Assembly: GCF_017813335.1 (NCBI RefSeq)
Contig: NZ_JAGIYY010000004.1
Location: 62,001-126,000 of the forward strand
From: Tianweitania sediminis
GTDB lineage: Bacteria; Pseudomonadota; Alphaproteobacteria; Rhizobiales; Rhizobiaceae
Length of the DNA: 64,000 nucleotides
Direction: 5' to 3'
Position numbers and translations under genes: made by a program. The notes under the pieces were generated by a model. It was not told the DNA's origin. It saw only the letters and a list, made by a program, of their open reading frames with translations, and searched no databases. This document shows positions 26,423 through 35,660 of this stretch, piece after piece (within the stretch, counting starts at the first letter, position 1; the number at the start of each line of letters is the position of its first letter).

Positions 26423-26940
26423 ACCATGACACGTACGACAACAGCTATATTGCCGGCATTCTCAACCAGGTGAAAACAGTTGCCGTAGTTGGCGCTTCCG
26501 CCAATCCGGTGCGGCCATCCTTCTTTGTTATGAAGTACATGATCGACAAGGGCTACGGAGTTTATCCGGTTAATCCGGGCCATGCCGGCAAGGCGATCCT
26601 CGGCCGCGTGACCTATGCCAAGCTGGCCGATATTCCTGACCCCATCGACATGGTGGATATCTTCCGCGCGTCCGATGCGGTGCCGGCGATCATGGACGAG
26701 GTGCTTGCCTCAACGCCTCTGCCGAAGGTGGTTTGGATGCAGTTGACCGTGCGCCACGACGAGGCGGCGGCACGACTGGAAGCGGTCGGAATCCAGGTAG
26801 TGATGAACCGCTGCCCGAAGATCGAATATGCCCGTCTGGCCGGTGAGATCGGCTGGAATGGCGTGAACTCCGGCGTAATCTCATCAAAGCGGCCGGTGAT
26901 CCACGGCGGCTACGGCAGCTTCGGTATTCGACGCAGCTGA
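26419..26940 (+). CDS. CoA-binding domain protein (YccU/YneT family)
   Basis: 173 residues with a single Rossmann CoA_binding domain: 'VKTVAVVGASANPVRPSFFVMKYM', 'GYGVYPVNPGHAGKAILG', 'DMVDIFRASDAVPAIMDEV' and the end motif 'VVMNRCPKIEYARL'. Stand-alone proteins of this type bind CoA or acyl-CoA; the cysteine-containing 'NRCPKIE' is conserved. The role is unknown. It is translationally coupled to the VOC gene and is the last gene of this short run. Confidence 0.85.
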   Translation: MNHDTYDNSYIAGILNQVKTVAVVGASANPVRPSFFVMKYMIDKGYGVYPVNPGHAGKAILGRVTYAKLADIPDPIDMVDIFRASDAVPAIMDEVLASTPLPKVVWMQLTVRHDEAAARLEAVGIQVVMNRCPKIEYARLAGEIGWNGVNSGVISSKRPVIHGGYGSFGIRRS

Positions 26941-27091
26941 GAGCGATTTTCTGCTGTTGGCTGGAATATCTTTATGAACAAGCGCGTGCGCGCGGCGCTT
27001 TGAGAATAATCTTCTTTGCGCTCCCCCGCCCATACGGGCAAAGTCCGCGCGACTTGATGACGATTGGCAAAGATGAGGGAGGGACCCGCCG
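26941..27091. other. Leader region of metY
   Basis: 151 bases with an AAGCGC/GCGCTT hairpin at 26,980-27,000 and a CCCG/CGGG pair near 27,029-27,039. The conserved SAM-II core (the GCTAAA end block) is absent by eye. Transcription control of metY therefore remains open. Confidence 0.4.
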
Positions 27092-28375
27092 ATGACCCAA
27101 CAAGCACCTGGCTTCAACACGTTGGCCGTTCATGCCGGAGCGCAACCGGATCCCACCACCGGGGCCCGCGCAACGCCCATTTATCAAACGACGTCCTACG
27201 TCTTCAACGATGCGGATCATGCTGCCTCGTTGTTCGGTCTGCAGGCTTTCGGCAACATCTACACCCGGATCATGAACCCCACGCAGGCGGTTCTGGAAGA
27301 GCGCGTCGCGGCGCTGGAAGGCGGCACGGCTGCGCTCGCCACAGCCTCAGGGCATGCGGCGCAACTGCTGACCTTCCACAACCTGATGCGGCCGGGCGAC
27401 AATTTCGTCGCAGCGCGCCGGCTTTATGGCGGCTCCATCAATCAGTTCGGCCATGCCTTCAAGAACTTCGGGTGGGAAGTGCGGTGGGGCGACACCGACG
27501 ATCTGTCCACCTTCGAACCGCTGATCGATGAGCGCACCCGCGCCGTTTTCATCGAAAGCCTTGCCAATCCCGGCGGCACCTTTGTGGACATCGCGGCAGC
27601 TGCAGAGATTGCTCACAAGCACGGCCTCCCGTTGATCGTGGACAACACGCTGGCTTCGCCATACCTGATCCGCCCGTTTGAGCATGGCGCGGATGTGGTT
27701 CTCCATTCGCTCACCAAGTTCATCGGCGGTCATGGCAACTCGGTCGGCGGCATCATCGTGGATGGTGGCACCTTCGACTGGTCGAAATCGGGCAACTATC
27801 CGATGCTGTCGGAGCCGCGGCCGGAATATGGCGGCGTAAAGCTGCACGAGACCTTCGGCAACTTCGCCTTCGCGATCGCTGCGCGCGTGCTGGGCTTGCG
27901 CGATTTCGGCCCAGCCATCTCGCCGTTCAACGCGTTCATGATCCTGACGGGCCTGGAAACCCTGCCGCTGCGCATGCAGCGCCATTGCGAGAATGCTCTC
28001 CAAGTGGCGGAATGGCTGTCCGCCCATGACAAGGTGGAATGGGTGAACTATCCCGGTCTGCCCGGCGACAAGAACTATGCTCTGCAACAGAAGTATGCGC
28101 CGAAAGGCGCCGGCGCCGTTTTCACCTTCGGCCTGAAGGGCGGCTATGATGCCGGCGTCAAGTTCGTGGAAGGGCTGGAACTGTTCTCGCACCTAGCGAA
28201 TATCGGCGACACCAAGTCGCTGGTGATCCACCCGGCGTCCACGACGCATCGCCAATTGGCCGATGACCAGAAGACGCTTGCCGGCGCCGGACCGGACGTG
28301 ATCCGGCTGTCGATCGGCATTGAGGATGTGAAGGACATCATTGCCGATCTGCAGCAGGCCTTTGACAAGGTCTGA
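27092..28375 (+). CDS. metY: O-acetylhomoserine aminocarboxypropyltransferase (sulfhydrylase)
   Basis: 427 residues, Cys/Met metabolism PLP-dependent family. Seen: 'FNTLAVHAGAQPDPTTGARATPIYQTTSYVFND', 'YTRIMNPTQAVLEERVAALEGG', 'VDNTLASPYLIRPFEHGADVV', the PLP lysine in 'HSLTKFIGGHGNSVGG', and the C-terminal 'HPASTTHRQL' and 'IRLSIGIED'. The length (over 420) and 'GGHGNSVGG' fit O-acetylhomoserine sulfhydrylases, which make homocysteine or methionine from sulfide or methanethiol. GGGAGGG precedes the ATG. The 151-base upstream region shows no SAM-II riboswitch core (searched by eye). Confidence 0.93.
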   Translation: MTQQAPGFNTLAVHAGAQPDPTTGARATPIYQTTSYVFNDADHAASLFGLQAFGNIYTRIMNPTQAVLEERVAALEGGTAALATASGHAAQLLTFHNLMRPGDNFVAARRLYGGSINQFGHAFKNFGWEVRWGDTDDLSTFEPLIDERTRAVFIESLANPGGTFVDIAAAAEIAHKHGLPLIVDNTLASPYLIRPFEHGADVVLHSLTKFIGGHGNSVGGIIVDGGTFDWSKSGNYPMLSEPRPEYGGVKLHETFGNFAFAIAARVLGLRDFGPAISPFNAFMILTGLETLPLRMQRHCENALQVAEWLSAHDKVEWVNYPGLPGDKNYALQQKYAPKGAGAVFTFGLKGGYDAGVKFVEGLELFSHLANIGDTKSLVIHPASTTHRQLADDQKTLAGAGPDVIRLSIGIEDVKDIIADLQQAFDKV

Positions 28376-28414
28376 CTGAGAGGTCATGTCGTCGGCGGAA
28401 AGGAGATGCCGCCG

Positions 28415-28774
28415 ATGACCCACTTCATCAAAGTCGATACGAGCAACGTTGAAGCCGAGACGGGGGCACCGGCTCCCGACCGCATCGTGTCGGGTACCCC
28501 GACCTTTCGGACCTGGAACGTAGAGGAAACGGCCGCCGGGATCTATGCGGGGGTATGGGAAGCAACCCCTGGCAAATGGCGCATCACCTATGATGAATGG
28601 GAGTTCTGCCATATCCTCGGCGGCGTTTCCGTCCTGACCGAGGATGGGGGCGAGGCACGGACAATGCGTGCCGGCGACAGCTTCGTCTTGAGACCAGGGT
28701 TCAACGGAACCTGGGAAGTGCTTGAAACGACTCGCAAGGAGTATGTGATCCATCTTCCCGTCGCCTCTGGCTGA
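28415..28774 (+). CDS. Cupin-domain protein (DUF861/Cupin_3)
   Basis: 119 residues forming one beta-barrel: 'RTWNVEETAAGIYAGVWEATPGKWRITYDEWEFCHILGGVSVLTEDGG' -type residues with 'EWEFCHILGG' as the usual E-x-x-x-H region, then 'MRAGDSFVLRPGFNGTWEVLETTRKEYVI'. Cupin_3 proteins include ureidoglycolate-related and small-molecule-binding members; no specific function is assigned. The second ATG (28,415) is chosen because AGGAG lies nine bases before it, while it abuts the first ATG. Confidence 0.8.
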   Translation: MTHFIKVDTSNVEAETGAPAPDRIVSGTPTFRTWNVEETAAGIYAGVWEATPGKWRITYDEWEFCHILGGVSVLTEDGGEARTMRAGDSFVLRPGFNGTWEVLETTRKEYVIHLPVASG

Positions 28775-28782
28775 GCCCCGGC

Positions 28783-29553
28783 GTGGAGGTCTTCTTCATC
28801 AATCTAGACCGTTCGCCGGAGCGGCGGGCCTTCATGATGGACCAGTTGGAAGCGCTCGGTGTTTCCTTCGAGCGCATAGCTGCGGTCGACGGCAAAACGG
28901 CCGATCTCACACGCCATGCTGGGTCACCGCTGACACAAACCGAAATCGCCTGCTTTCTCAGTCACCGCGATTGCTGGAAGCGCATCGTTGATCTGGACTT
29001 GGATTACGGCCTCATCCTGGAAGACGACGTGCGATTGAGCCCGCGCTTTGCTGCCGTTGCCTCCGACACGGCTTGGCTCAACCCGCTGAACGGCCTTGCG
29101 AAGCTCGATACGTCCGGACGGAAGGTTCTGCTGGAGCGGCAAAGCAAGGAAGGACCCGCCGGTCTGCGTTTTCACCGCCTCCGGAGCGAGCATACGGGCT
29201 GCGCCGGTTACATCATCTCGCGGGGCAAAGCGCGTGAGTTCCTGGGGCGTTCCTCCGCCAGGTTGACCGAGCCGGTTGATCTCTTTGTTTTCGGCGAACA
29301 GGCGGTCGCGGAAGAGCGCGTGGTTGCCTGGCAGGCCGTGCCTGCCGTCGTTGCCCAGGAAAAGCGCTTTGCTTCCGTGGCCGGAAAACCGATGGACAGC
29401 GTCATCGGATCGCGTCGCGGCAAGCGGGGCTCGCTGGCGACGCTGGCGAAGCGGGAGATCTGCCGCGCGCTGCGCAAGATGAACCGGGCGGTGCAGCGTT
29501 TGCCATCGCGCCTGGCCAGCCGGCGTATCCTGATCCGCGTCCCGTTCGGCTGA
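28783..29553 (+). CDS. Glycosyltransferase family 25 (LPS biosynthesis type)
   Basis: 256 residues from a GTG eight bases after the cupin stop. GT25 hallmarks: 'FFINLDRSPERRAFMMDQLEALGVSFERIAAVDGK', 'LTQTEIACFLSHRDCWKRIV' and the metal-binding 'YGLILEDDVRLSP', then 'HTGCAGYIISRGKAREFL' and 'PVDLFVFGE'. The family transfers galactose or glucose in lipo-oligosaccharide cores. It is far from the polysaccharide locus and its basic C-terminal tail suggests loose membrane association. It converges on pccB. Confidence 0.88.
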   Translation: MEVFFINLDRSPERRAFMMDQLEALGVSFERIAAVDGKTADLTRHAGSPLTQTEIACFLSHRDCWKRIVDLDLDYGLILEDDVRLSPRFAAVASDTAWLNPLNGLAKLDTSGRKVLLERQSKEGPAGLRFHRLRSEHTGCAGYIISRGKAREFLGRSSARLTEPVDLFVFGEQAVAEERVVAWQAVPAVVAQEKRFASVAGKPMDSVIGSRRGKRGSLATLAKREICRALRKMNRAVQRLPSRLASRRILIRVPFG

Positions 29554-29565
29554 CGAACTCCCGCC

Positions 29566-31098
29566 TCAGAGTGGGATGTTGTCGTGCTTCTTCCAGGGGT
29601 TCTTGAGGTCCTTGTTGCGCAGCATCCGCAGCGCGCGGGCGATCCGTTTGCGCGTCGAGTGCGGCATGATCACTTCGTCGATATAGCCGCGCTCGGCCGC
29701 CACGAACGGGGACAGGAAGCGATCCTCATAGGCCTTGGTGTGCGCGGCGATCTTGTCCTTGTCGCCGATGTCCTTGCGGTAGATGATTTCCACCGCGCCC
29801 TTGGCGCCCATCACGGCGATCTGCGCCGACGGCCAGGCATAGTTCATGTCGCCCCGCAGGTGCTTGGATGCCATCACGTCATAAGCGCCGCCATAGGCCT
29901 TGCGCGTGATCACGGTAATCTTCGGAACCGTCGCTTCCGCATACGCAAACAGCAGCTTGGCGCCGTGCTTGATCAGGCCGCCATATTCCTGCGCCGTGCC
30001 GGGCAGGAAGCCCGGAACATCCACAAAGGTGACGATTGGAATGTTGAAGCAGTCGCAGAAGCGCACGAACCGCGCAGCTTTGCGGCTTGCATCCGAGTCC
30101 AGCACGCCGGCGAGCACCATCGGCTGATTGGCGACGAACCCAACCGTGCGACCTTCGACGCGGCCAAAGCCGGTGACAATGTTCTTTGCGAAGCTTTCCT
30201 GGATCTCGAAGAAGTCGCCTTCATCGATCGTCTTCAGTATCAGTTCCTTGATGTCATAGGGCTTGTTGGCATTGTCGGGAATCAGCCGGTCGAGCGACAT
30301 GTCCATGTCTTCGACGGACTGGAAATTTTCGATCTCGGGCAGGTCGCTCGTGTTGGACTGCGGCAGAAGGTCGATCAGGCGCCGCATCTGAAGCAGGGCC
30401 TCGACATCGTTATCATAGGCGCCATCGGCAATGGACGATTTCGTGGTGTGGACGGACGCGCCACCCAACTGTTCGGCGGTCACCGTCTCGTTCGTGACCG
30501 TCTTCACCACATCAGGGCCCGTGACGAACATGTAGGACGTATCACGCACCATGAAGATGAAGTCCGTCATGGCGGGGGAATAAACATCGCCGCCCGCGCA
30601 AGGGCCCATGATCACGGAAATCTGCGGAATGACGCCCGATGACAGCACGTTACGCTGGAAGATCTCGGCATAGCCGCCCAGGGCAGCCACGCCTTCCTGG
30701 ATGCGGGCGCCGCCCGCGTCATAGATGCCGATGATCGGCGCGCGGTTGCGCAGCGCCATCTCCTGCACCTTCACCACCTTTTCGGCATGCGCTTCGGAAA
30801 GCGAGCCGCCGAACACCGTAAAGTCTTTGGCGAACAGGAAAACGGTGCGCCCGTTCACCGTGCCCCAGCCGGTCACGACGCCATCGCCGGCATATTTGGT
30901 TTTTTCCATGCCGAAGTCGGTGGAGCGGTGTTCGACGAACATGTCGAACTCTTCAAACGAGCCTTCATCGAGGAAGATCGCGATCCGCTCGCGGGCCGTC
31001 AGCTTGCCACGCTTGTGCTGGGCTGCAATGCGCTCCGCGCCGCCACCGGCGCGGGCAATCTCTCGACGACGTTCCAGTTCAACCAGCACGTCCTTCAT
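29566..31098 (-). CDS. pccB: Propionyl-CoA carboxylase beta chain (carboxyltransferase)
   Basis: 510 residues with N- and C-terminal carboxyltransferase halves: '[30 protein letters not shown]', '[15 protein letters not shown]', '[25 protein letters not shown]', '[20 protein letters not shown]' and '[29 protein letters not shown]', '[18 protein letters not shown]'. These are the acyl-CoA and biotin binding sites. It carboxylates propionyl-CoA to methylmalonyl-CoA with a biotin-carrying alpha chain (not in this window). GGAGA precedes the ATG by 9 bases. Confidence 0.94.
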   Translation of the reverse strand: MKDVLVELERRREIARAGGGAERIAAQHKRGKLTARERIAIFLDEGSFEEFDMFVEHRSTDFGMEKTKYAGDGVVTGWGTVNGRTVFLFAKDFTVFGGSLSEAHAEKVVKVQEMALRNRAPIIGIYDAGGARIQEGVAALGGYAEIFQRNVLSSGVIPQISVIMGPCAGGDVYSPAMTDFIFMVRDTSYMFVTGPDVVKTVTNETVTAEQLGGASVHTTKSSIADGAYDNDVEALLQMRRLIDLLPQSNTSDLPEIENFQSVEDMDMSLDRLIPDNANKPYDIKELILKTIDEGDFFEIQESFAKNIVTGFGRVEGRTVGFVANQPMVLAGVLDSDASRKAARFVRFCDCFNIPIVTFVDVPGFLPGTAQEYGGLIKHGAKLLFAYAEATVPKITVITRKAYGGAYDVMASKHLRGDMNYAWPSAQIAVMGAKGAVEIIYRKDIGDKDKIAAHTKAYEDRFLSPFVAAERGYIDEVIMPHSTRKRIARALRMLRNKDLKNPWKKHDNIPL

Positions 31099-31184
31099 TC
31101 TGATGTCTCCAGGCGTCAGCCAAACATTTGTTCGGTTGCTTGTTAGCCATCCCGTGCGGGGAGATCAACCGCTTCTGCAGCGGC

Positions 31185-31625
31185 CTACCAGGTGCCGGTG
31201 TTGGCCATGGAAGCCCAGGGTTCCGCCTTTTCCTTCGCGGGACCCTTCTGCAGCAGCTCGATCGAGATGCCGTCCGGCGTCTTGATGAAGGCCATGTTGC
31301 CGTCGCGGGGCGGGCGGTTGATGGTCACGCCGTTGTCCATCAGCCGCTGGCAGGTTGCGTAGATGTCGTCCACTTCATAGGCCAAATGGCCGAAGTTGCG
31401 CCCGCCGCTGTATTCCTCCGGATCCCAGTTGTGGGTGAGTTCGACCAGCGGCGCCTGATGGGTGATGCCGTTGTGCTCGTCTTCGGGAGCCGCCAGGAAG
31501 ATCAGGGTGAACCGACCTTGCTGGTTCTCGATGCGGCGAACTTCCAGCAGGCCAAGCTTGTTGATGAAGAAGTCGAGCGACGCATCGACATCGCTGACGC
31601 GGATCATGGTGTGCAGGTAACGCAT
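31185..31625 (-). CDS. gloA: Lactoylglutathione lyase (glyoxalase I)
   Basis: 146 residues. Glyoxalase I features: 'RYLHTMIRVSDVDASLDFFINKLGL' (metal His), 'GITHQAPLVELTHNWDPEEYSGGRNFGHLAYEVDDIY' with metal Glu and His, and the final 'TPDGISIELLQKG' Glu. It converts the methylglyoxal-glutathione hemithioacetal to S-lactoylglutathione. The ATG at 31,625 is where family similarity begins. It is followed 86 bases later by pccB on the other side of its upstream region (same strand, separate units). Confidence 0.92.
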   Translation of the reverse strand: MRYLHTMIRVSDVDASLDFFINKLGLLEVRRIENQQGRFTLIFLAAPEDEHNGITHQAPLVELTHNWDPEEYSGGRNFGHLAYEVDDIYATCQRLMDNGVTINRPPRDGNMAFIKTPDGISIELLQKGPAKEKAEPWASMANTGTW

Positions 31626-31864
31626 GGCAATCGTCCCGTTTTCTAGAGGCCGGCCGCTCATATGGCGCAGGCTGAGTTCGGCGCAAGCGGACTCGGGTGG
31701 AGCACCCGGTCTGCGGCGAGTGTGATAGATAGTCCACACCTGCGAATCCACGCGCTTGAGCAAATGTTAAAAAGTAGTGTTCGGCACTTGCCGGGGTCGG
31801 AGTCACAGGTGCTATCTTGAAGTCAGAATCAGGTGATTTGGTTTGGCGAAGGGGCTCGCGAACG

Positions 31865-32467
31865 ATGGGGCAGAAGGCCATTTCAGCACGGCATGAGGCC
31901 GGCATGGCTGGCTCCGCGAGCCAGACGGGGATTGAGGCCGAAGAAGGCGTCGAGGTCCTGGAAATCGCGGGCTCCATCAAGTGGTTCGATGTCGCCAAGG
32001 GCTTCGGCTTTATCTTGCCCGACCAGCCCGGCCTGGGTGATATTCTTCTTCATGTGACCTGCCTGCGCCGCGACGGCTTCCAAACCGCACTCGAAGGCGC
32101 CCGCGTGGTTTGCCTCGTGAAGCAGGGCGAGCGTGGCTTGCAGGCGTTCAAGGTGCTGTCGATCGACATGTCGACGGCCGTTCATCCTGCGGAAAATCAG
32201 GCGCAGCGCACCCATTCGGCGGTAACCGCGGAAAGCGGCATCGAGCGGGCCTTGGTGAAGTGGTTTAACCGCACCAAGGGCTTTGGCTTCCTCACACGCG
32301 GCGAGGGCACGGAAGATATTTTCGTGCATATGGAAACCCTGCGCCGCTATGGCTTGACCGAGCTCCGTCCAGGGCAGGTTGTGCTTGTTCGCTTCGGCCG
32401 CAGCGGCAAGGGGCTGATGGCAGCTGAAATTCATCCCGATGTCGGAACACTGCCGGTCTCGCACTGA
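31865..32467 (+). CDS. Cold-shock protein with two CSD domains
   Basis: 200 residues. Two cold-shock domains are separated by a linker: the first (about 32-100) has '[32 protein letters not shown]' and the second (about 128-195) '[32 protein letters not shown]'. Each has the RNP1 K-G-F-G-F and an RNP2-like D-I-[LF]-[LV]-H motif for single-stranded nucleic acid binding. Tandem CSD proteins are common in Hyphomicrobiales and are thought to act as RNA chaperones or regulators. The ATG at 31,865 is preceded by GAAGGGG; the divergent gloA gene shares the 239-base upstream region. Confidence 0.9.
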   Translation: MGQKAISARHEAGMAGSASQTGIEAEEGVEVLEIAGSIKWFDVAKGFGFILPDQPGLGDILLHVTCLRRDGFQTALEGARVVCLVKQGERGLQAFKVLSIDMSTAVHPAENQAQRTHSAVTAESGIERALVKWFNRTKGFGFLTRGEGTEDIFVHMETLRRYGLTELRPGQVVLVRFGRSGKGLMAAEIHPDVGTLPVSH

Positions 32468-32516
32468 CGCGCAGCTGCGCTAGATGATCCGGCACCCGGA
32501 CCAGCGAGATCGCTTC

Positions 32517-33017
32517 ATGCATCCCATTCCATCGTACCTGCGCATCATCCTTTTCGCGCTTCTTCTTGCAACGGGTTTCGCCAAACCCGCATTTTCGCTC
32601 GACGGCGAAGCCCAGATGCTTCCGGTTCATCCTGCGCCGCTGGTGGTTACCACCTCCGACGGCGAAAAGAAGTTCTCCATCGAGGTTGCGGATGATCCGG
32701 CTGAGCGTGAGCGCGGACTGATGTTTCGCGAAAGCCTGCCGACCGATCGCGGCATGCTTTTCGTTTTCGAAAGCACCAGGCCGGTGGGCTTCTGGATGAA
32801 AAACACGCCGCTCCCGCTTGATCTGGTTTTCATCCGCGACGACGGAACGATCGCGGCCATCGAGCCGGGGGAGCCTTTCTCCGAAGCAACAATCTCGACG
32901 CCGCAGCCGATCCGCTTCGTGCTGGAGCTGGAGCAGGGCACGGCCGAGCGCACCGGCCTCAAGCCCGGCGATCGCCTGGACCATCCGCTGATTGCCGCTG
33001 TGGCAAAAGCCAACTGA
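32517..33017 (+). CDS. Secreted DUF192 family protein
   Basis: 166 residues with an N-terminal signal peptide ('YLRIILFALLLATGFAKPAFS'). The DUF192 domain follows: 'FSIEVADDPAERERGLMFRESLPTDRGMLFVFESTRPVGFWMKNTPLPLDLVFIRDDGTI'. The R-G-L-M-x-R and F-W-M-K-N-T-x-x-P-L-D motifs are diagnostic. DUF192 is a periplasmic or cell-surface domain of unknown function in bacteria and archaea. The start at 32,517 places the signal peptide at the N-terminus. An alpha/beta hydrolase gene follows after 18 bases. Confidence 0.88.
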   Translation: MHPIPSYLRIILFALLLATGFAKPAFSLDGEAQMLPVHPAPLVVTTSDGEKKFSIEVADDPAERERGLMFRESLPTDRGMLFVFESTRPVGFWMKNTPLPLDLVFIRDDGTIAAIEPGEPFSEATISTPQPIRFVLELEQGTAERTGLKPGDRLDHPLIAAVAKAN

Positions 33018-33035
33018 GCCCAGTTCGTCCGAAGC

Positions 33036-33806
33036 ATGCCCCAGTTCTTCTCGCATGATGGTTTTGAACTGTCCTTCGTCGACGAGGGCAGCGGCGAGCC
33101 TGTCCTTTTGTTGCACGGCTTTGCCTCCAGCATCGTCTTCAATTGGACAAATCCAGGCTGGATCAAGACGCTGACCGGGGCAGGCTATCGGGTGATCGCC
33201 TTTGATCACCGTGGCCATGGCGCCTCGACCAAGAGCTACGAGACTGCCGATTATCATCCGGATGCCTTGGCGTCAGACGCGGTTGCATTGCTTGACCATC
33301 TGTCGATCCCACGCGCCCACGTGTTCGGCTATTCCATGGGAGCGCGCGTCGCCGCGTTCATGGCGCTGCAGGCGCCCGATCGCGTGGCGACGCTGATCTT
33401 CGGTGGACTTGGATCCGGTATGGTCGATGGCGTTGGAGACTGGGATCCGATCGCAGATGCGCTGACGGCTGAAGATCCTACCGCAATCAGCCACCCGCGC
33501 GGCAAGATGTTCCGGGCCTTCGCCGATCAAACGCGCAGCGACCGTATGGCTCTGGCGGCATGCATTGCTGAATCGCGCGCGGAGCTCAGCCAAGCGCGCT
33601 TGTCGCAGATCCATCAGCCGACGCTGGTTGCCGTTGGCACCAAGGACGATATCGGCGGCTCACCGCAGCGTTTGGCGGCCATGCTGCCGCATGGCGAGGC
33701 GTTCGCCATCGAAGGGCGCGATCATATGCTCTCAGTGGGTGACCGCAGCTTCAAGGCCCGCGTGCTCGCGTTTCTGAGCGCCCATCTGCTCGGCGCAGAG
33801 ATCTGA
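33036..33806 (+). CDS. Alpha/beta hydrolase
   Basis: 256 residues with the alpha/beta-hydrolase fold: 'VLLLHGFASSIVFNW' oxyanion region, 'IAFDHRGHGAST', nucleophile elbow 'HVFGYSMGARVAAF' (Ser in G-x-S-x-G), acidic residue near 'AVGTKDDIGG' and catalytic His in 'GRDHMLSVGD'. No secretion signal. Substrate unknown; the family includes esterases and C-C hydrolases. It is co-oriented with the DUF192 gene and converges on a crotonase-fold gene (4-base gap). Confidence 0.88.
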   Translation: MPQFFSHDGFELSFVDEGSGEPVLLLHGFASSIVFNWTNPGWIKTLTGAGYRVIAFDHRGHGASTKSYETADYHPDALASDAVALLDHLSIPRAHVFGYSMGARVAAFMALQAPDRVATLIFGGLGSGMVDGVGDWDPIADALTAEDPTAISHPRGKMFRAFADQTRSDRMALAACIAESRAELSQARLSQIHQPTLVAVGTKDDIGGSPQRLAAMLPHGEAFAIEGRDHMLSVGDRSFKARVLAFLSAHLLGAEI

Positions 33807-33810
33807 CAGC

Positions 33811-34611
33811 TCAGCGCCCGCGAAACACAGGCTGTCGCCGCTCACGAAAAGCACGTCTTCCTTCCGCATAATCTTCGCTGGCGAAAGTGGCGGCGCCCAT
33901 GGCGGCAGCTTCCTCGAGCATGGCTTCGTCATCGGCCAGAACCGCGTTGATTGCCCTCTTGCTGGCGCGGTGTGTCAGCGGGGCGTTGGCAGCGATTGTT
34001 GCGGCCAGTGCTGCGACCCGCTCATCCAGATGATCGCTTTTCACCACATCGAGAAGAAGACCGCCCTGATGAGCCTCAGCCGCGGTGATCTGCTGGCCGG
34101 TGTGGATCAGGAAACGCGCCAGTTGCGGTCCGGCGGCCCAGACCACATGCCGAATGCTTTCGGCCGGGTAGGCGAGGCCAAGCTTTGCCGCCGGGATCGA
34201 AAACCGCGCATCAGCGGTGGCAAGGCGCAGGTCGCAGGAGATCGCGAGGCCCAGTCCGCCGCCGAGGCAATTGCCGCGAATGGCCGCAATAGTCGGGATC
34301 GGAAGCTCTCTCAGGGCGCCGAAAGCCCTGGCGTTGAGATCTTCGTAGGCACGTGCCGTTTCGGGATCGCGCCGCACCGTGTCGAATTCAGCAATATCGG
34401 CGCCGGCGCAGAAGTCGTTTCCTTCGCCCCGCAAAACCAGCACACGGCAACTTGCGTCGGCAGCCACATCCCGCAACGCGTTGATCAACGCGGACCACAT
34501 CGCCGCTGTCATCGCATTCTTTTTGGCTGGTCGATCGATCGTCAGCGTTGCAACGCCGTTAACTGCATCCACACGGATCGGCGCGATTTCTGCCTCGGCT
34601 TGAAAGTCCAT
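33811..34611 (-). CDS. Enoyl-CoA hydratase/isomerase family protein, catalytic glutamates replaced
   Basis: 266 residues, crotonase fold: 'DFCAGADIAEFDTV' (CoA pocket), 'AIRGNCLGGGLGLAISCDLRLATADARFSIPAAKLGLAYPAE'. In rat mitochondrial hydratase the two glutamates lie in G-C-E and P-E-I; here the aligned positions read G-L-G and P-A-A, so hydration by the usual mechanism seems unlikely. It may be an isomerase, a thioesterase-like crotonase or another superfamily activity. It is divergent from cysE, about 120 bases apart. Confidence 0.85.
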   Translation of the reverse strand: MDFQAEAEIAPIRVDAVNGVATLTIDRPAKKNAMTAAMWSALINALRDVAADASCRVLVLRGEGNDFCAGADIAEFDTVRRDPETARAYEDLNARAFGALRELPIPTIAAIRGNCLGGGLGLAISCDLRLATADARFSIPAAKLGLAYPAESIRHVVWAAGPQLARFLIHTGQQITAAEAHQGGLLLDVVKSDHLDERVAALAATIAANAPLTHRASKRAINAVLADDEAMLEEAAAMGAATFASEDYAEGRRAFRERRQPVFRGR

Positions 34612-34732
34612 TCATCAGTTCCACTTGAAAGATGATCGACGAAAATTCATTTCCGCGTCACGGCGCTTTGGCATAGTTTCCATTCTCAACCAAGCCGGCC
34701 GTACAAACGACCGCCAGGCCCGGAGCAGAAGC

Positions 34733-35563
34733 ATGAACATCCGCAGCGCGATCCGATCAAGCGTCGTCCAGTCGATGGATCCGATTTGGAGCGCGGTTCA
34801 GGAAGAAGCGGCGGCTGCCGTCGAGCGCGACCCGCTGCTGGCAGCTTTCCTATTTTCCACGATTCTGAACCAGGCATCGCTCGAAGACGCCGTAATCCAT
34901 CGGATTGCCGAACGGCTTGATCACCATGATGTCGCCGCCGACCTCATCCGGCAGACCTTCAAGGCCATGAATCGGGATAACCTGGACTGGAGCGAGGTCG
35001 TGCGCTCCGACATTCAGGCTTATTTCGACCGCGATCCTGCTTGCGACCGGTTCATGATGCCGCTGCTTTATTTCAAGGGCTTTCACGCCATCCAGACGCA
35101 TCGCCTGGCCCACTGGCTTTGGTCTGAGGGGCGTCGCGACTTTGCGCTTTATCTGCAAAGCCGATCGTCATCCGTGTTCGCCACGGACATCCATCCGGCT
35201 GCTCGCTTTGGCCGAGGGATTTTTCTTGATCACGCGACCGGTCTGGTTGCAGGCGAAACAGCTGTCATCGAAGACAATGTCTCGATGCTTCATGCGGTCA
35301 CTCTCGGCGGCACCGGGAAGGCGGGCGGGGATCGCCATCCAAAGATTCGTCATGGCGTTCTGATCGGCGCCGGCGCCAAGATCCTCGGCAACATCGAGAT
35401 CGGCCACTGCTCCAAGGTTGCCGCGGGGTCGGTCGTGCTGCAGTCCATCCCGAACAACAAGACGGTGGCGGGAGTTCCGGCAAAGATCGTCGGCGAGTCG
35501 GGTTGTGACCAGCCCGCCCACCAGATGGACCACGCGTTCCCAGTCGGCGGCGAGCGCGCCTGA
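34733..35563 (+). CDS. cysE: Serine O-acetyltransferase
   Basis: 276 residues. The N-terminal helical SATase domain includes 'DPIWSAVQEEAAAAVERDPLLAAFL' and 'DLDWSEVVRSDIQAYFDRDPACDRFMMPLLYFKGFHAIQTHRLAHWLW' -type residues. The left-handed beta-helix follows with 'DIHPAARFGRGIFLDHATGLVAGETAVIEDNVSMLHAVTLGGTGK' and 'HPKIRHGVLIGAGAKILGNIEIG', 'NKTVAGVPAKIVG'. The catalytic His/Asp pair lies in 'IDHA'-like 'LDHATG'. It makes O-acetylserine for cysteine synthesis. The ATG at 34,733 is preceded by CGGAG. Confidence 0.95.
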   Translation: MNIRSAIRSSVVQSMDPIWSAVQEEAAAAVERDPLLAAFLFSTILNQASLEDAVIHRIAERLDHHDVAADLIRQTFKAMNRDNLDWSEVVRSDIQAYFDRDPACDRFMMPLLYFKGFHAIQTHRLAHWLWSEGRRDFALYLQSRSSSVFATDIHPAARFGRGIFLDHATGLVAGETAVIEDNVSMLHAVTLGGTGKAGGDRHPKIRHGVLIGAGAKILGNIEIGHCSKVAAGSVVLQSIPNNKTVAGVPAKIVGESGCDQPAHQMDHAFPVGGERA

Positions 35564-35660
35564 CTTCACAGCTTCGGTGCCCTATCTGGGTTTACGCGCT
35601 TCCGGCTGCATGCCAGAAGCGCGCTTCGCATTTTCAAGGAATATCGAGGAGTACCGCCCT

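Noticed and set aside
26941-27091. SAM-II or other SAM riboswitch before metY
   Set aside because: The expected core blocks, in particular the GCTAAA-type 3' segment, are not present; only weak hairpins are seen.
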